DNA from: Azospirillum oryzae | GTDB taxonomy: Bacteria > Pseudomonadota > Alphaproteobacteria > Azospirillales > Azospirillaceae | Reading direction: 5' to 3' | Assembly (NCBI RefSeq): GCF_900177515.1 | Contig: NZ_FXAK01000009.1 | Coordinates: forward strand, 310,001 to 374,000 | Length of the DNA: 64,000 nucleotides | Part shown: positions 1-8,800 of the stretch, piece by piece | Layout: each line of letters opens with the position of its first letter | How positions within the stretch are numbered: the stretch's first letter is position 1 | Position numbers and translations under genes: made by a program | Notes under the pieces: model-generated | The model's database searches: none | Told to the model about the DNA's origin: nothing | The model's input: the letters and a program-made list of their open reading frames with translations, nothing else

Positions 1-287
1 CGTCCAAGGCTGCTTCTGCGCAGCTCGCCCGCATCGTCGCCGTCGAATATGGCCGCCGCGGCATCCGCTGCAACGTTGTCCTGCCCGGCGTCATCGACAC
101 CGACATCATGGAAGGCGTGGTCGAGAACGGCCGGGAGATGCTGCGGAGCTTCGGCGACGCCCACCCGGTCGGGCGCATCGGCCGTCCGGACGAGGTGGCC
201 GAGGCCATCGCCTTCCTGGCATCGCCGGCCTCCAGCTTCATCACCGGCGCACAGCTCTTCGTCGACGGCGGCTACACGGCGCAGTGA
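1..287 (+). CDS. SDR-family oxidoreductase, C-terminal part (5' truncated by window edge)
   Basis: The reading frame is open from base 3 to the TGA at 285-287 and gives about 94 residues of a short-chain dehydrogenase/reductase. It starts at the SK of the YxxSK active-site motif, continues through the PG segment that follows the sixth beta strand (NVVLPGVIDTDI) and ends with the typical ITGAQLFVDGGYTAQ tail of classical NAD(P)-dependent SDRs. The Rossmann glycine motif and catalytic tyrosine lie left of the window. Substrate cannot be inferred. It is followed 32 bp later by a second SDR on the same strand, so the two may form an operon. Confidence 0.9.
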   Translation, partial: SKAASAQLARIVAVEYGRRGIRCNVVLPGVIDTDIMEGVVENGREMLRSFGDAHPVGRIGRPDEVAEAIAFLASPASSFITGAQLFVDGGYTAQ

Positions 288-319
288 CCGCTGCACTCAA
301 TGAATCACAGGAGACAGCC

Positions 320-1045
320 ATGACCATCGATCAGGTCGTTCTCATCACCGGTGCCTCCAGCGGCATCGGTGAAGCCACCGCTCGCGTCCTTGCCGAAGCC
401 GGCGCCACCCTGATGCTGGGGGCGCGGCGCACCGACCGGCTCGATACGCTCGTCCGGGAAATCACGGCGAAGGGCGGCAGGGCCGTCGCCCGCGCCCTCG
501 ACGTCACCGACCGCGCCAGCATGGAAGGCTTCGTCGCCGAGGCGCGCGAACGCTTCGGCCGGGTCGACGTGCTCGTCAACAATGCTGGCGTGATGCCGCT
601 GTCCCCGCTCGCCTCGCTGAAGGTCGAGGAATGGGACCGCATGATCGACGTCAACATCCGCGGCGTCCTCCACGGCATCGCGGCCGTCCTTCCGGTCATG
701 GAGGCGCAGGGGAGCGGGCACGTCGTCAACATCGGTTCCGTCGGCAGTTTCGAGGTGGTGCCGACCTCCGCCGTCTACAGCGCGACCAAGTTCGCGGTGC
801 GGGCGATCACCGACGGCTTGCGGCAGGAAAGCGAAACGATCCGCACGACCTGCATTTATCCCGGCGTGACCCGCTCCGAACTCGCCGACACCATCACCGA
901 CGAAACGGCCGCGCGGGCGATGGTGGAGTACCGCCGCAACGCGATCGAACCCGAGGCGATCGGGCGGGCCGTCCTGTTCGCCATCGAACAGCCTCGGGAC
1001 GTCGGGGTCAACGAGATCACCGTCCGTCCCGTCGCCCGGCGCTAG
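320..1045 (+). CDS. SDR-family NAD(P)-dependent oxidoreductase
   Basis: A complete 241-aa classical short-chain dehydrogenase: N-terminal TGASSGIGE cofactor motif (about residues 10-18), NNAG at about 90, catalytic Ser then YSATK, and a PG segment. It resembles the YdfG-like group acting on small hydroxy acids or alcohols, but substrate is not determinable. The ATG at 320 is chosen over an in-frame ATG at 284 because a strong AGGAGA lies 6-11 bp upstream and the extra residues precede the conserved start. Its TAG stop overlaps the stop of the convergent LysR gene in a shared CTAG. Confidence 0.9.
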   Translation: MTIDQVVLITGASSGIGEATARVLAEAGATLMLGARRTDRLDTLVREITAKGGRAVARALDVTDRASMEGFVAEARERFGRVDVLVNNAGVMPLSPLASLKVEEWDRMIDVNIRGVLHGIAAVLPVMEAQGSGHVVNIGSVGSFEVVPTSAVYSATKFAVRAITDGLRQESETIRTTCIYPGVTRSELADTITDETAARAMVEYRRNAIEPEAIGRAVLFAIEQPRDVGVNEITVRPVARR

Positions 1046-1974
1046 GGGCCGGGCGGGGCGGCCTCTGATGCGGCTCCGTTGTCCGTCCCCCGGCAGGCCG
1101 CGAGGACCTGACCACGCAGCCAGCGGTGGGCCAGGTCGGCGTCCTGGCGCGGGTGCCACATCTGGGTCACGGTGACGTCCCTCATGGGCACCGGGAGCGG
1201 GAAGGTGCGAATGCCGGCAATGCCGGAGGCGACCTGCCGCTCCGACACCAGGGCGACGAGGTCCGAGGCGCGGACGATCGCCAGGGCGGCGGGGAAGCTC
1301 GGCACCACGACGACCACCTTGCGGGAATGGCCGAGGGCGGCGAGGGCATCGTCCACCTGATCCCTCGGCCGGCCGCTGCGCGAGGTGACCACATGGCCGC
1401 AGGCGGCATACCGGTCGGCCGTCACCGCCTCCTGCAGCAGCAACGGATGGCCGTCCCGCACAGCACCGACCAGCCGGTCGCCGATGAGTTTCTGCACCTT
1501 CAGCTCGGGCGCGGTTTCCGCGTGGGCGCCGATCTCCAGATCGATGCGTCCATCGCGCAGCGCCTGCGCATCCCGATCCGTCCTCGGCGCGAAGCGCAGC
1601 AGAACGCCCGGCGCTTCGGCGGTGGTCCGGCTGACCAGCCGGGCGGCGAAGACCTCGATGAAGCTTTCGCTGGCGCGCAGGGTGAAGGTGCGTTCCAGCC
1701 CGGCGATGTCGATCGCCGCCGCTGGACGCAGTACGGCGCGCACTTCGTCGGCGAGATCGTGCACCCGATCCCGCAGCTGGATGGCGCGCGGCGTCGGGAC
1801 CAGCCCGCGTCCGGCGCGGACGAGCAGCGGATCCCCGGTGGCGTCGCGCAGGCGCGCCAATGTGCGGCTCATGGCGGAATCGCTGAGGCCGAGTCGCCGG
1901 GCGGCATTGACCACGCTGCCTTCCGCAAGCAGCGCGTCGAGCGCGACGAGGAGGTTGAAATCGGGATCGGACAT
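1042..1974 (-). CDS. LysR-family transcriptional regulator
   Basis: A 310-aa LysR-type regulator: winged HTH in residues 1-60 (LLVALDALLAEGS, then the recognition region LGLSDSAMSRTLARLR), followed by a periplasmic-binding-protein-like effector domain. The start at 1974 (MSDPDFNLL) is chosen because LysR proteins begin just before the first helix; an in-frame ATG at 2040 would add 22 residues without family support. It is divergent from a DHA2-type MFS gene 113 bp away and shares a CTAG stop with the convergent SDR. A palindrome in the divergent gap is the likely binding site, so it probably controls the exporter and itself. Confidence 0.9.
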   Translation of the reverse strand: MSDPDFNLLVALDALLAEGSVVNAARRLGLSDSAMSRTLARLRDATGDPLLVRAGRGLVPTPRAIQLRDRVHDLADEVRAVLRPAAAIDIAGLERTFTLRASESFIEVFAARLVSRTTAEAPGVLLRFAPRTDRDAQALRDGRIDLEIGAHAETAPELKVQKLIGDRLVGAVRDGHPLLLQEAVTADRYAACGHVVTSRSGRPRDQVDDALAALGHSRKVVVVVPSFPAALAIVRASDLVALVSERQVASGIAGIRTFPLPVPMRDVTVTQMWHPRQDADLAHRWLRGQVLAACRGTDNGAASEAAPPGP

Positions 1975-2000
1975 GGGCGGAAAGACTATCACATGGCGTT

Positions 2001-2023
2001 CCATGCAGGAATACTCTGCATGG
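2001..2023. promoter_or_regulatory. Probable LysR operator (inverted repeat CCATGCAG-N7-CTGCATGG)
   Basis: Perfect 8-bp inverted repeat with a 7-nt spacer in the gap between the divergent LysR gene and the MFS gene. The core ATGCAG-N7-CTGCAT has the T-N11-A dyad form bound by LysR-type regulators. It sits 27 bp upstream of the chosen LysR start and 65 bp upstream of the MFS start, compatible with autoregulation and activation of the transporter. Confidence 0.65.
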
Positions 2024-2087
2024 GCTGCGTCTACCGCCATGTCACAGCGTCGCCATACTGATCTCCGACACTTCCTGGAGATATGCG

Positions 2088-3524
2088 ATGCCCCAATCCA
2101 CCGCCGGCCGGCCGGCCGCTTCCCAACCGTCGGAGGGGCTGTCGGGCTTCCGCCGCGTCGCCGCCGTCGCGTCCATCCTGACGGCGATCGTGCTCGTCGT
2201 GCTCGACGGCGCCGTCGTCAACATCGCCTTGCCGACCATCGCCGACACGCTGGGCGTCGCGCCGGCCGACTCCGTTTGGGTCGTCACCGGCTATCAGCTG
2301 GCGCTCGTGGTCGCGCTGCTGCCGGCCGGCGCGCTCGGCGAGAGCCTGGGGTATCGGAAGGTGTTCGCCGGCGGCGTGCTTCTGTTCACCGCCGCCTCTG
2401 CCGGCTGCGCCCTGGCGCCGACGCTTCCCTGGCTGGTTGCCGCAAGGCTGATGCAGGGCCTGGGCGGCGCCGCGGTGATGTCGCTTGCCGTCGCCCTGCT
2501 GCGCTTCGTCTATCCGCCGCGGCTGCTGGGCGCTGCCATCGGCTGGAACGCCCTGGTCATCGCCCTGTCGTCGGCGGCGGGGCCGACCATCGGGGCGGCC
2601 ATCCTCGCCATCGCGCCCTGGCCGTTCCTGTTCGCCGTCAACATCCCGATCGGCATCATCGTGCTGCTGACCGCACGCGCGTTGCCGATGGTCGAGGGGG
2701 TGAAGCGCCGGATCGACCCCGTCAGCGTCGTCCTCAACGCGGGCTTTTTCGTGGCGCTGGTGATGGGAGCCCAGGCCGTCGCGTCGCAGGTCGGTGTTGG
2801 CGGCGCCCTGCTGCTGGTGGCAGCGCTGTGTCTTGCCGGCCTGATCCGGCGGGAGCACGGGCAGGAGGCGCCACTGGTCCCCCTCGACCTGCTGCGGGTG
2901 CGTTCCTTCCGCCTTTCGGTGGTCGCCTCCGTCCTCTGCTTCACGGGCCAAATGGCGAGCACTGTGGCACTGCCCTTCTACCTGCAGAACGGGCTTGGGC
3001 AGGACGCCTTCACCGCCGGGCTGTTCATGGTGCCGTGGCCGCTTGCGACCGCCGTCGCGGCGCCGGTCGCGGGCCGGCTTTCCGATCGCCTGCCGACCGG
3101 CTGGCTGTGCGCTGTCGGCGGCACGCTGCTTGCCACTGGTCTCGCCCTGTCGGCATTCTGGCCGCTCCAGCGCGATCCGCTGCCCCTGCTGGTGTTCATG
3201 GTCATCAGCGGCTTCGGCTTCGGCCTGTTCCAGACGCCCAACAACCGCAACATGCTGCTCACGGTGCCGAAGGCGCGCAGCGGTGCCGCCGGAGGGATGC
3301 AGGGCACCGCAAGGCTGGTCGGGCAGACCGCCGGTGCGGTGATCATGACTCTGCTCTTTTCCCTGGTCTCCAGCCCGGTGGAGGCGCCCCGGATCGGGCT
3401 TGCCGTGGCGGCCGTCCTCACTCTGGCCGGCGGCGTCGTAAGCCTGCTCCGTGTGCCGTCGGACATTGGAACGGCCCGGCCGTCACTATCGGCAAGCGGT
3501 GCCGTCAGAAGCCGAAATGGCTGA
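2088..3524 (+). CDS. DHA2-family MFS transporter (probable drug/metabolite exporter)
   Basis: 478 aa, about 14 predicted membrane segments, typical of the EmrB/QacA (DHA2) branch of the major facilitator superfamily. Early motif D1 (LDGAVVNIALPTIA, about residues 38-51) and the motif-A-like GALGESLGYRKV (about 82-93) are visible. A GGAG at 2077-2080 lies 7 bp before the ATG. Family members are proton-driven exporters of toxic organics. The divergent LysR gene and palindrome suggest substrate-induced control. The substrate is not predictable. Confidence 0.88.
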   Translation: MPQSTAGRPAASQPSEGLSGFRRVAAVASILTAIVLVVLDGAVVNIALPTIADTLGVAPADSVWVVTGYQLALVVALLPAGALGESLGYRKVFAGGVLLFTAASAGCALAPTLPWLVAARLMQGLGGAAVMSLAVALLRFVYPPRLLGAAIGWNALVIALSSAAGPTIGAAILAIAPWPFLFAVNIPIGIIVLLTARALPMVEGVKRRIDPVSVVLNAGFFVALVMGAQAVASQVGVGGALLLVAALCLAGLIRREHGQEAPLVPLDLLRVRSFRLSVVASVLCFTGQMASTVALPFYLQNGLGQDAFTAGLFMVPWPLATAVAAPVAGRLSDRLPTGWLCAVGGTLLATGLALSAFWPLQRDPLPLLVFMVISGFGFGLFQTPNNRNMLLTVPKARSGAAGGMQGTARLVGQTAGAVIMTLLFSLVSSPVEAPRIGLAVAAVLTLAGGVVSLLRVPSDIGTARPSLSASGAVRSRNG

Positions 3525-3763
3525 GGCCGGGATGGTCGTCGGGCCGGGTGGCGGGAAGGACCGGCCTCGGCATTACTTCGTTGCGATTGATGAAATGATC
3601 CGCCCTGCCGATCGGCCATACGGGGAAACGCGTATTCCGGTGGATCGGCCGCTCCCCGATGATCGGTGACGACGAAGACGCGTGCGAAAACAATGCGGAA
3701 GCCGGCCTTTCCTGCCGCTTCCCGCACGCGCCGTCCCATGCCCCGTCACGCAGGGAGACCGAG

Positions 3764-4801
3764 ATGATTCACGGCGATATCACCAGCAGCAACGACACCG
3801 TCGGCGTCGCCGTCGTCAATTACAAGATGCCGCGCCTGCACAGCAAGGCGGAGGTGCTGGAGAACGCGCAGAAGATCGCCGACATGCTGATCGGCATGAA
3901 GACGGGTCTGCCCGGCCTCGACCTTGTGATCTTCCCCGAATATTCGACCCATGGAATCATGTATGATTCCAAGGAGATGTACGAGACCGCCGCCACCGTC
4001 CCGGGCGACGAAACGGAGATCTTCGCCGCCGCCTGCCGCAAGGCGAAGGTCTGGGGGGTGTTTTCGCTGACCGGCGAACGGCACGAGGAGCATCCGCACA
4101 AGGCACCGTACAACACGCTGATCCTGATGAACGACCAGGGCGAGATCGTGCAGAAATACCGCAAGATCATGCCGTGGGTGCCGATCGAGGGCTGGTATCC
4201 CGGCGACTGCACCTATGTGTCGGAAGGGCCGAAGGGTCTGAAGATCAGCCTGATCATCTGCGACGACGGCAATTATCCCGAGATCTGGCGCGACTGCGCC
4301 ATGAAGGGGGCTGAACTGGTCGTGCGCTGCCAGGGCTATATGTATCCGGCCAAGGACCAGCAGGTGCTGATGGCGAAGGCGATGGCCTGGGCCAACAATG
4401 TCTATGTCGCCGTGGCGAACGCCGCCGGGTTCGACGGCGTCTATTCCTATTTCGGCCACTCCGCCATCGTCGGCTTCGATAGCCGCACGCTGGGCGAATG
4501 CGGAGAGGAGGAGTACGGCATCCAGTACGCCCAGTTGTCCAAGACGCTGATCCGCGATTTCCGCAAGAACGGCCAGTCGGAGAACCACCTCTTCAAGCTC
4601 GTCCACCGCGGCTACACCGGCATGATCGCCAGTCTTGACGGGGTGAAGGGCGAAGCGGCCTGTCCCTACGACTTCTATCGCAAATGGGTCAACGATCCCG
4701 AGGGGACGCGGGCCATGGTGGAGGCCATCACCCGGCCGACGGTCGGCACGCCGGAATGTCCGATCGACGGCATCCCGACGACCGAGCTTCCCCGGAACTG
4801 A
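3764..4801 (+). CDS. amiE: Aliphatic amidase (acylamide amidohydrolase)
   Basis: 345 aa, the length of Pseudomonas AmiE, and collinear with it from the N-terminus (MIHGDI then SSNDTVGVAVVNYKMPRLH). It hydrolyses short aliphatic amides such as acetamide to the acid and ammonia in the cytoplasm (EC 3.5.1.4). The nitrilase-fold triad is intact: Glu59 (FPEY), Lys134 (KYRK) and Cys166 (IICDDG). The start at 3764 follows a GGGAG about 7 bp upstream; longer in-frame starts lack family support. The gene ends in a hairpin and converges on the response regulator of the permease-kinase system, next to urt/fmd genes, so it probably belongs to the same amide-scavenging module. Confidence 0.96.
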   Translation: MIHGDITSSNDTVGVAVVNYKMPRLHSKAEVLENAQKIADMLIGMKTGLPGLDLVIFPEYSTHGIMYDSKEMYETAATVPGDETEIFAAACRKAKVWGVFSLTGERHEEHPHKAPYNTLILMNDQGEIVQKYRKIMPWVPIEGWYPGDCTYVSEGPKGLKISLIICDDGNYPEIWRDCAMKGAELVVRCQGYMYPAKDQQVLMAKAMAWANNVYVAVANAAGFDGVYSYFGHSAIVGFDSRTLGECGEEEYGIQYAQLSKTLIRDFRKNGQSENHLFKLVHRGYTGMIASLDGVKGEAACPYDFYRKWVNDPEGTRAMVEAITRPTVGTPECPIDGIPTTELPRN

Positions 4802-4805
4802 CCGC

Positions 4806-4842
4806 CTGCGGCGGGGGAGGGGGCTTTCCTCTCCCGCTGCAG
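4806..4842. terminator. Hairpin between convergent amiE and response regulator genes
   Basis: A 15-bp stem (4806-4820 with 4828-4842) containing two G-U-type pairs and a 7-nt loop lies just after the amiE stop and before the stop of the opposing regulator gene. No long T run follows, so it may act as a bidirectional intrinsic terminator or only protect 3' ends. Confidence 0.5.
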
Positions 4843-4876
4843 TTCGGATCATGCAGCACGGTGATTCTGATCCACT

Positions 4877-5815
4877 TTACCGGCCGTTCAGCGCGCGCAC
4901 CGCCATCGCGGCTGCCGCCGCCCGGTTCTCGACGCCGAGCTTCGAATAGATCTGCTCCAGATGCTTGTCGACCGTGCGTGGGCTGAGGCCGAGAATTTCA
5001 GCGATGTCGCGGTTGGGCTTGCCGTTGGCGACCCACATCAGAACCTCCGCTTCCCGCGGAGTCAGGGACAGCTTGTCCTTCAGCTGTCTGTCCTCACCGG
5101 CATCCGACTCCTCCGCAAGTTGCAGCAGGATCTCGTCGGGGCCGGTCTGCCCGACCGGGCTGAGGCGCAGGCGGCGGCCGTCGGCAAGCGTGGCGATCAC
5201 CACGCTGTCCGGCTTGCGAATGGCGCCGCCGGCCTGACGCTCCACCAGCCAGCGCCGTGCCTCCTCCGGCAGGGACACGCCGCTTGCCGTGTCGTCGCCG
5301 AAGGCCGCCTCCAGCATGCGGGTGGTCTGCGGCGTGCACCACAGAACCTCGCCCTTGTGGTTGGCGGCCAGCAGGGTTCGGCCGGTGACGTCCAGCGCCG
5401 CCCGCGTGCTCTGCGCCACGCGGGCATTGGCGAGATGGGCATACATGCGGGCGATCAGCGTCTCGGCGACGATGGGCTTGGTGACGTAATCGACCCCGCC
5501 GGCGGCGAAGCCCTTCAGGATATGTTCGGTTTCTGTCAGGCCGGTCATGAAGATGACCGGAACATGGGCGACCTGGCTGTTGCGCTTCAGCTGGCGGCAG
5601 GTCTCGAAGCCGTCCAGCCCCGGCATGATGGCGTCCATCAGGATGACGTCGGGCGTCACCTGCTCCAGCAGCGCCAGCGCCTTGCGGCCGTCCAGCGCCA
5701 CCAGCACGGTCACCCCGGCCTCCTCCAGCGCGTCGGTCAGGAAGCTGAGGGCTTCAGGCGAATCGTCGACGACGAGGACGACGTCACGCGGTCTGGTTGC
5801 GGATTTCATCGTCAT
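4877..5815 (-). CDS. Response regulator, REC plus LuxR-type HTH
   Basis: About 312 aa. An N-terminal receiver domain carries the acidic pair in VVDDS, the phosphoacceptor Asp in VILMDAIMPG and the conserved Lys in VTKPI. A middle region (GEVLWCTPQT onward) resembles a degenerate PAS-like linker. The C-terminus is a LuxR/NarL HTH (LTPREAEVLMWVANGKPNRDIAEILGLS in two parts). The first codons overlap the last codons of the upstream permease-kinase gene. Starts at 5815 or 5809 are both possible; neither has a good SD, suggesting translational coupling. It is almost certainly the output partner of that kinase and a candidate regulator of amiE and urt/fmd genes. Confidence 0.92.
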   Translation of the reverse strand: MTMKSATRPRDVVLVVDDSPEALSFLTDALEEAGVTVLVALDGRKALALLEQVTPDVILMDAIMPGLDGFETCRQLKRNSQVAHVPVIFMTGLTETEHILKGFAAGGVDYVTKPIVAETLIARMYAHLANARVAQSTRAALDVTGRTLLAANHKGEVLWCTPQTTRMLEAAFGDDTASGVSLPEEARRWLVERQAGGAIRKPDSVVIATLADGRRLRLSPVGQTGPDEILLQLAEESDAGEDRQLKDKLSLTPREAEVLMWVANGKPNRDIAEILGLSPRTVDKHLEQIYSKLGVENRAAAAAMAVRALNGR

Positions 5816-8800
5816 GGCCCGATTCGTCATTGCTGGCTTCACCATGGCTGTCATCGCGGTATACCGCCTCCAGCGCGGCCATATACTGGTTCAGGTCGTA
5901 ATTGCTGACGAGCGTGCGCATGCGGCCGACGAAGCGCTCCAGCTCCGGATGGGCTGCGGCGATCTCCGCCAGCTTGGCCTGCATGCCGCGGACATAGCCG
6001 ATGCGGCCAAGATGGATCAGTTCGGCGATGTGGTGCTGCGGCGGCAGTTCCGACGCGGTGAAGAGCGGCGGGCCGTCGTCGGTGCCGGCGGGCGTCTCGT
6101 ACTCCCACTCGATGCCGCGCAGTCGGCCGATGCAGGCCAGCAGCTTTGGGATCGACACCGGTTTGGCGACAAAGCCGTCATAGGGCTGGCCGGGCGCGGG
6201 GGCAGAGCGGTCCTCCCTTGTGTCGGCCGACACCAGGATGATGGCGGTGTCGCCGTGGCCGGTGGCGCGCAGGTGCCGCGCCACCTCCAGCCCGTTCATG
6301 CCGGGCATGGAGATGTCGAGCAGCAGGATGTCGGGCCGGTGCAGCTCCGCCAGGGCGAGGCAGCTCTGGCCGTCGGTCGCCTTGACCACCGCGAAGCCCA
6401 GCTCGGCCAGCAGGTCACCCAGCAGGTTGCGGTGGGCGAGGTCGTCGTCGGTGACCAGTACGGTCAGGCGCGGCCCGTGGTAGCCGCGGATCGGATGGTC
6501 GGGCTGGGCGGCGGCGGTGGACAGCATCGCCGCCGACATCATCAGCCGCACCCGGAACAGGCTGCCCTTGCCGGGAGTGCTGGTCACGGTGATCTCGCCG
6601 CCCATCACCTCGGTCAGCAGCTTGGTGATGGTCAGGCCGAGCCCCATGCCGGGCACCATCGGGTTGGCGGCCGACCCTCGCTCGAAAGGTTGGAAGATGC
6701 GCTCCAGATCACCGGTGGCGATGCCGGGGCCGGTGTCCTCCACCTCGAATTCGGCGATCTGGCTGCGGTGGCGCACGCGCAGGCAGACGGTGCCGCTGTC
6801 GGTGAATTTGATGGCGTTGGACAGCAGGTTGATCAGGATCTGGCGGATGCGCCCTTCGTCGGTAAAGACGACCGGCGGCAGATCCTCCGGCGCCTCGAAG
6901 CGGAAGGCGATGCCCTTGCCCGCCGCCTGCAGGCGGAACATGCCGACCAGCTGGTCGAGCAGTTCGCCGAACCGCACTTCGCCCCGGTTCAGCTGCAGCC
7001 GGCCGCTTTCGATCTTCGACACGTCGAGCAGCCCGTCGAGTAACCCGGACAGGTGTTCCGCACTGCGCCGGATGACGCGGACGGCGTCGATGCGGTGCGG
7101 CGGCATGGCCGGATCGCGCTCCAGCATCTGCGAATAGCCGAAGATGGCGCTCAAGGGCGTGCGGAACTCGTGGCCGATGCCGACCAGATAACGGCTTTTG
7201 GCGAGGTTCGCCGCCTCCGACGCCTCCTTCGCCTTCTGAAGCTGCGCGTCGGTGCGTTCATGGGCCTCGATCTCCTGCATCAGCAGATCGGTCTGCCTGC
7301 GCGTTTCCTCCTGCGCCACCTTGCGGCTTTCGCGGGCCAGCACGAACAGCCAGGTGGCGACACCGGCGACGATCATCAGGATGAAGAAGACCTTCCACAG
7401 CGTGCTGCGGATCAGCGCCTGCGCTTCGGCATTGACCGAGGCGACCTCGACATAGACCAGCGACAGCACTGCGCCGACCGCCAGACCCAGCATCAGCAGC
7501 ACCGCCAGATAATGGCCGAACCGCGCCTTCAGCGCCGTCGCCGCCTTCGCCGGCAGCACGGCGTCGAGCGCGTGGCGCAGCTGCACGCCGAGGCGGGCGT
7601 CGCGCTTGCAGCCGTCGCCGCAGCGGGCGTCCAGCGAACAGCAGAGCGAGCAGATCGCCCCGGCATAGACCGGGCAGAAGGCCATGTCGTCCGGTTCGAA
7701 GGCATGCTGGCAGATGCGGCAGCGGATCGCCTCCTCCCCGTTCCAGCTGTCGAAAGGGCGGCGGGCGATGTAGTAGTGGCCGCGGGTCGCCCAGGCGATG
7801 GCGGGCGCCGCGGCGAAGGCGGTGGCGAAGGCGAGGAAGGGCGCGCAGACCTTCAGCGTCGGCCCCAGCGCCCCCAGGAATGCCAGCATCGACAGCGCCG
7901 TCGCCAACAGCATGGCGCCGACGCCGACGGGGTTGATGTCGTAGAGGTGGGCGCGCTTGAACTCGACATGGCGCGGGCTGAGGCCAAGCGGCTTGTTCAC
8001 CACCAGATCGGCGACCAGCGCGCCGATCCAGGAGGCGGCGACGCTGGAATAGAGCCCCAGCACCGGTTCCAGCGTCTTGTAGATGCCGAGTTCCATCAGC
8101 ATCAGGCCGATGACGACGTTGAACACCACCCACACCACCCGGCCGGGATGGCTGTGGGTCAGGCGCGAGAAGAAGTTCGACCAGGCGATGGAACCGGCAT
8201 AGGTGTTGGTGACGTTGATCTTCAACTGCGACAGGACGACGAACAGGCCGGTCAGGCCCAGCGCCAGCTGCGGCGACGGCGTCACATACTGGAAGGCGAC
8301 CAGATACATCCGCGTCGGCTCCGCCGCCAGCTCCAGCGGCACGGCATTCTGCAGCGCCAGCACGACCAGGAAGGACCCCAGCAGCAACTTGATCGTGCCG
8401 ATGACGATCCAGCCCGGCCCGGCGGCCACCAGCGCCGCCCACCAGCCCAGCTTTTTGCGGCCCGTCGCATCGGGGTCGTAGGGCAGGAAGCGGATGAAAT
8501 CGACCTGCTCGCCGATCTGTGCCAGCAGCGAGAACACCACCGATGCCGCCGCACCGAACAGCATGAGGTCGAAGCCGCCGTCACCCGTCTCCGCTGCCCG
8601 GCCGGAGAAGCGGGTCCAGGCGGTGAAGGCGTCGCTGTCCTGAATGGCGATGAACAGGAAGGGAAGGGTATGCAGGGCCAGCCACAAGGGCTGCGTCCAC
8701 AGCTGGATACGGCTGATGACGGTGAAGCCGTAGGCGACCAGCGGGATCACCAGAAGCGAACTGACGACGTAGCCGGCGGCCAGCGGCAGGCCGAACACCA

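Noticed and set aside
3505..3693. Small minus-strand ORF between the MFS gene and amiE
   Set aside because: No SD, no protein-like pattern, overlaps the MFS 3' end.
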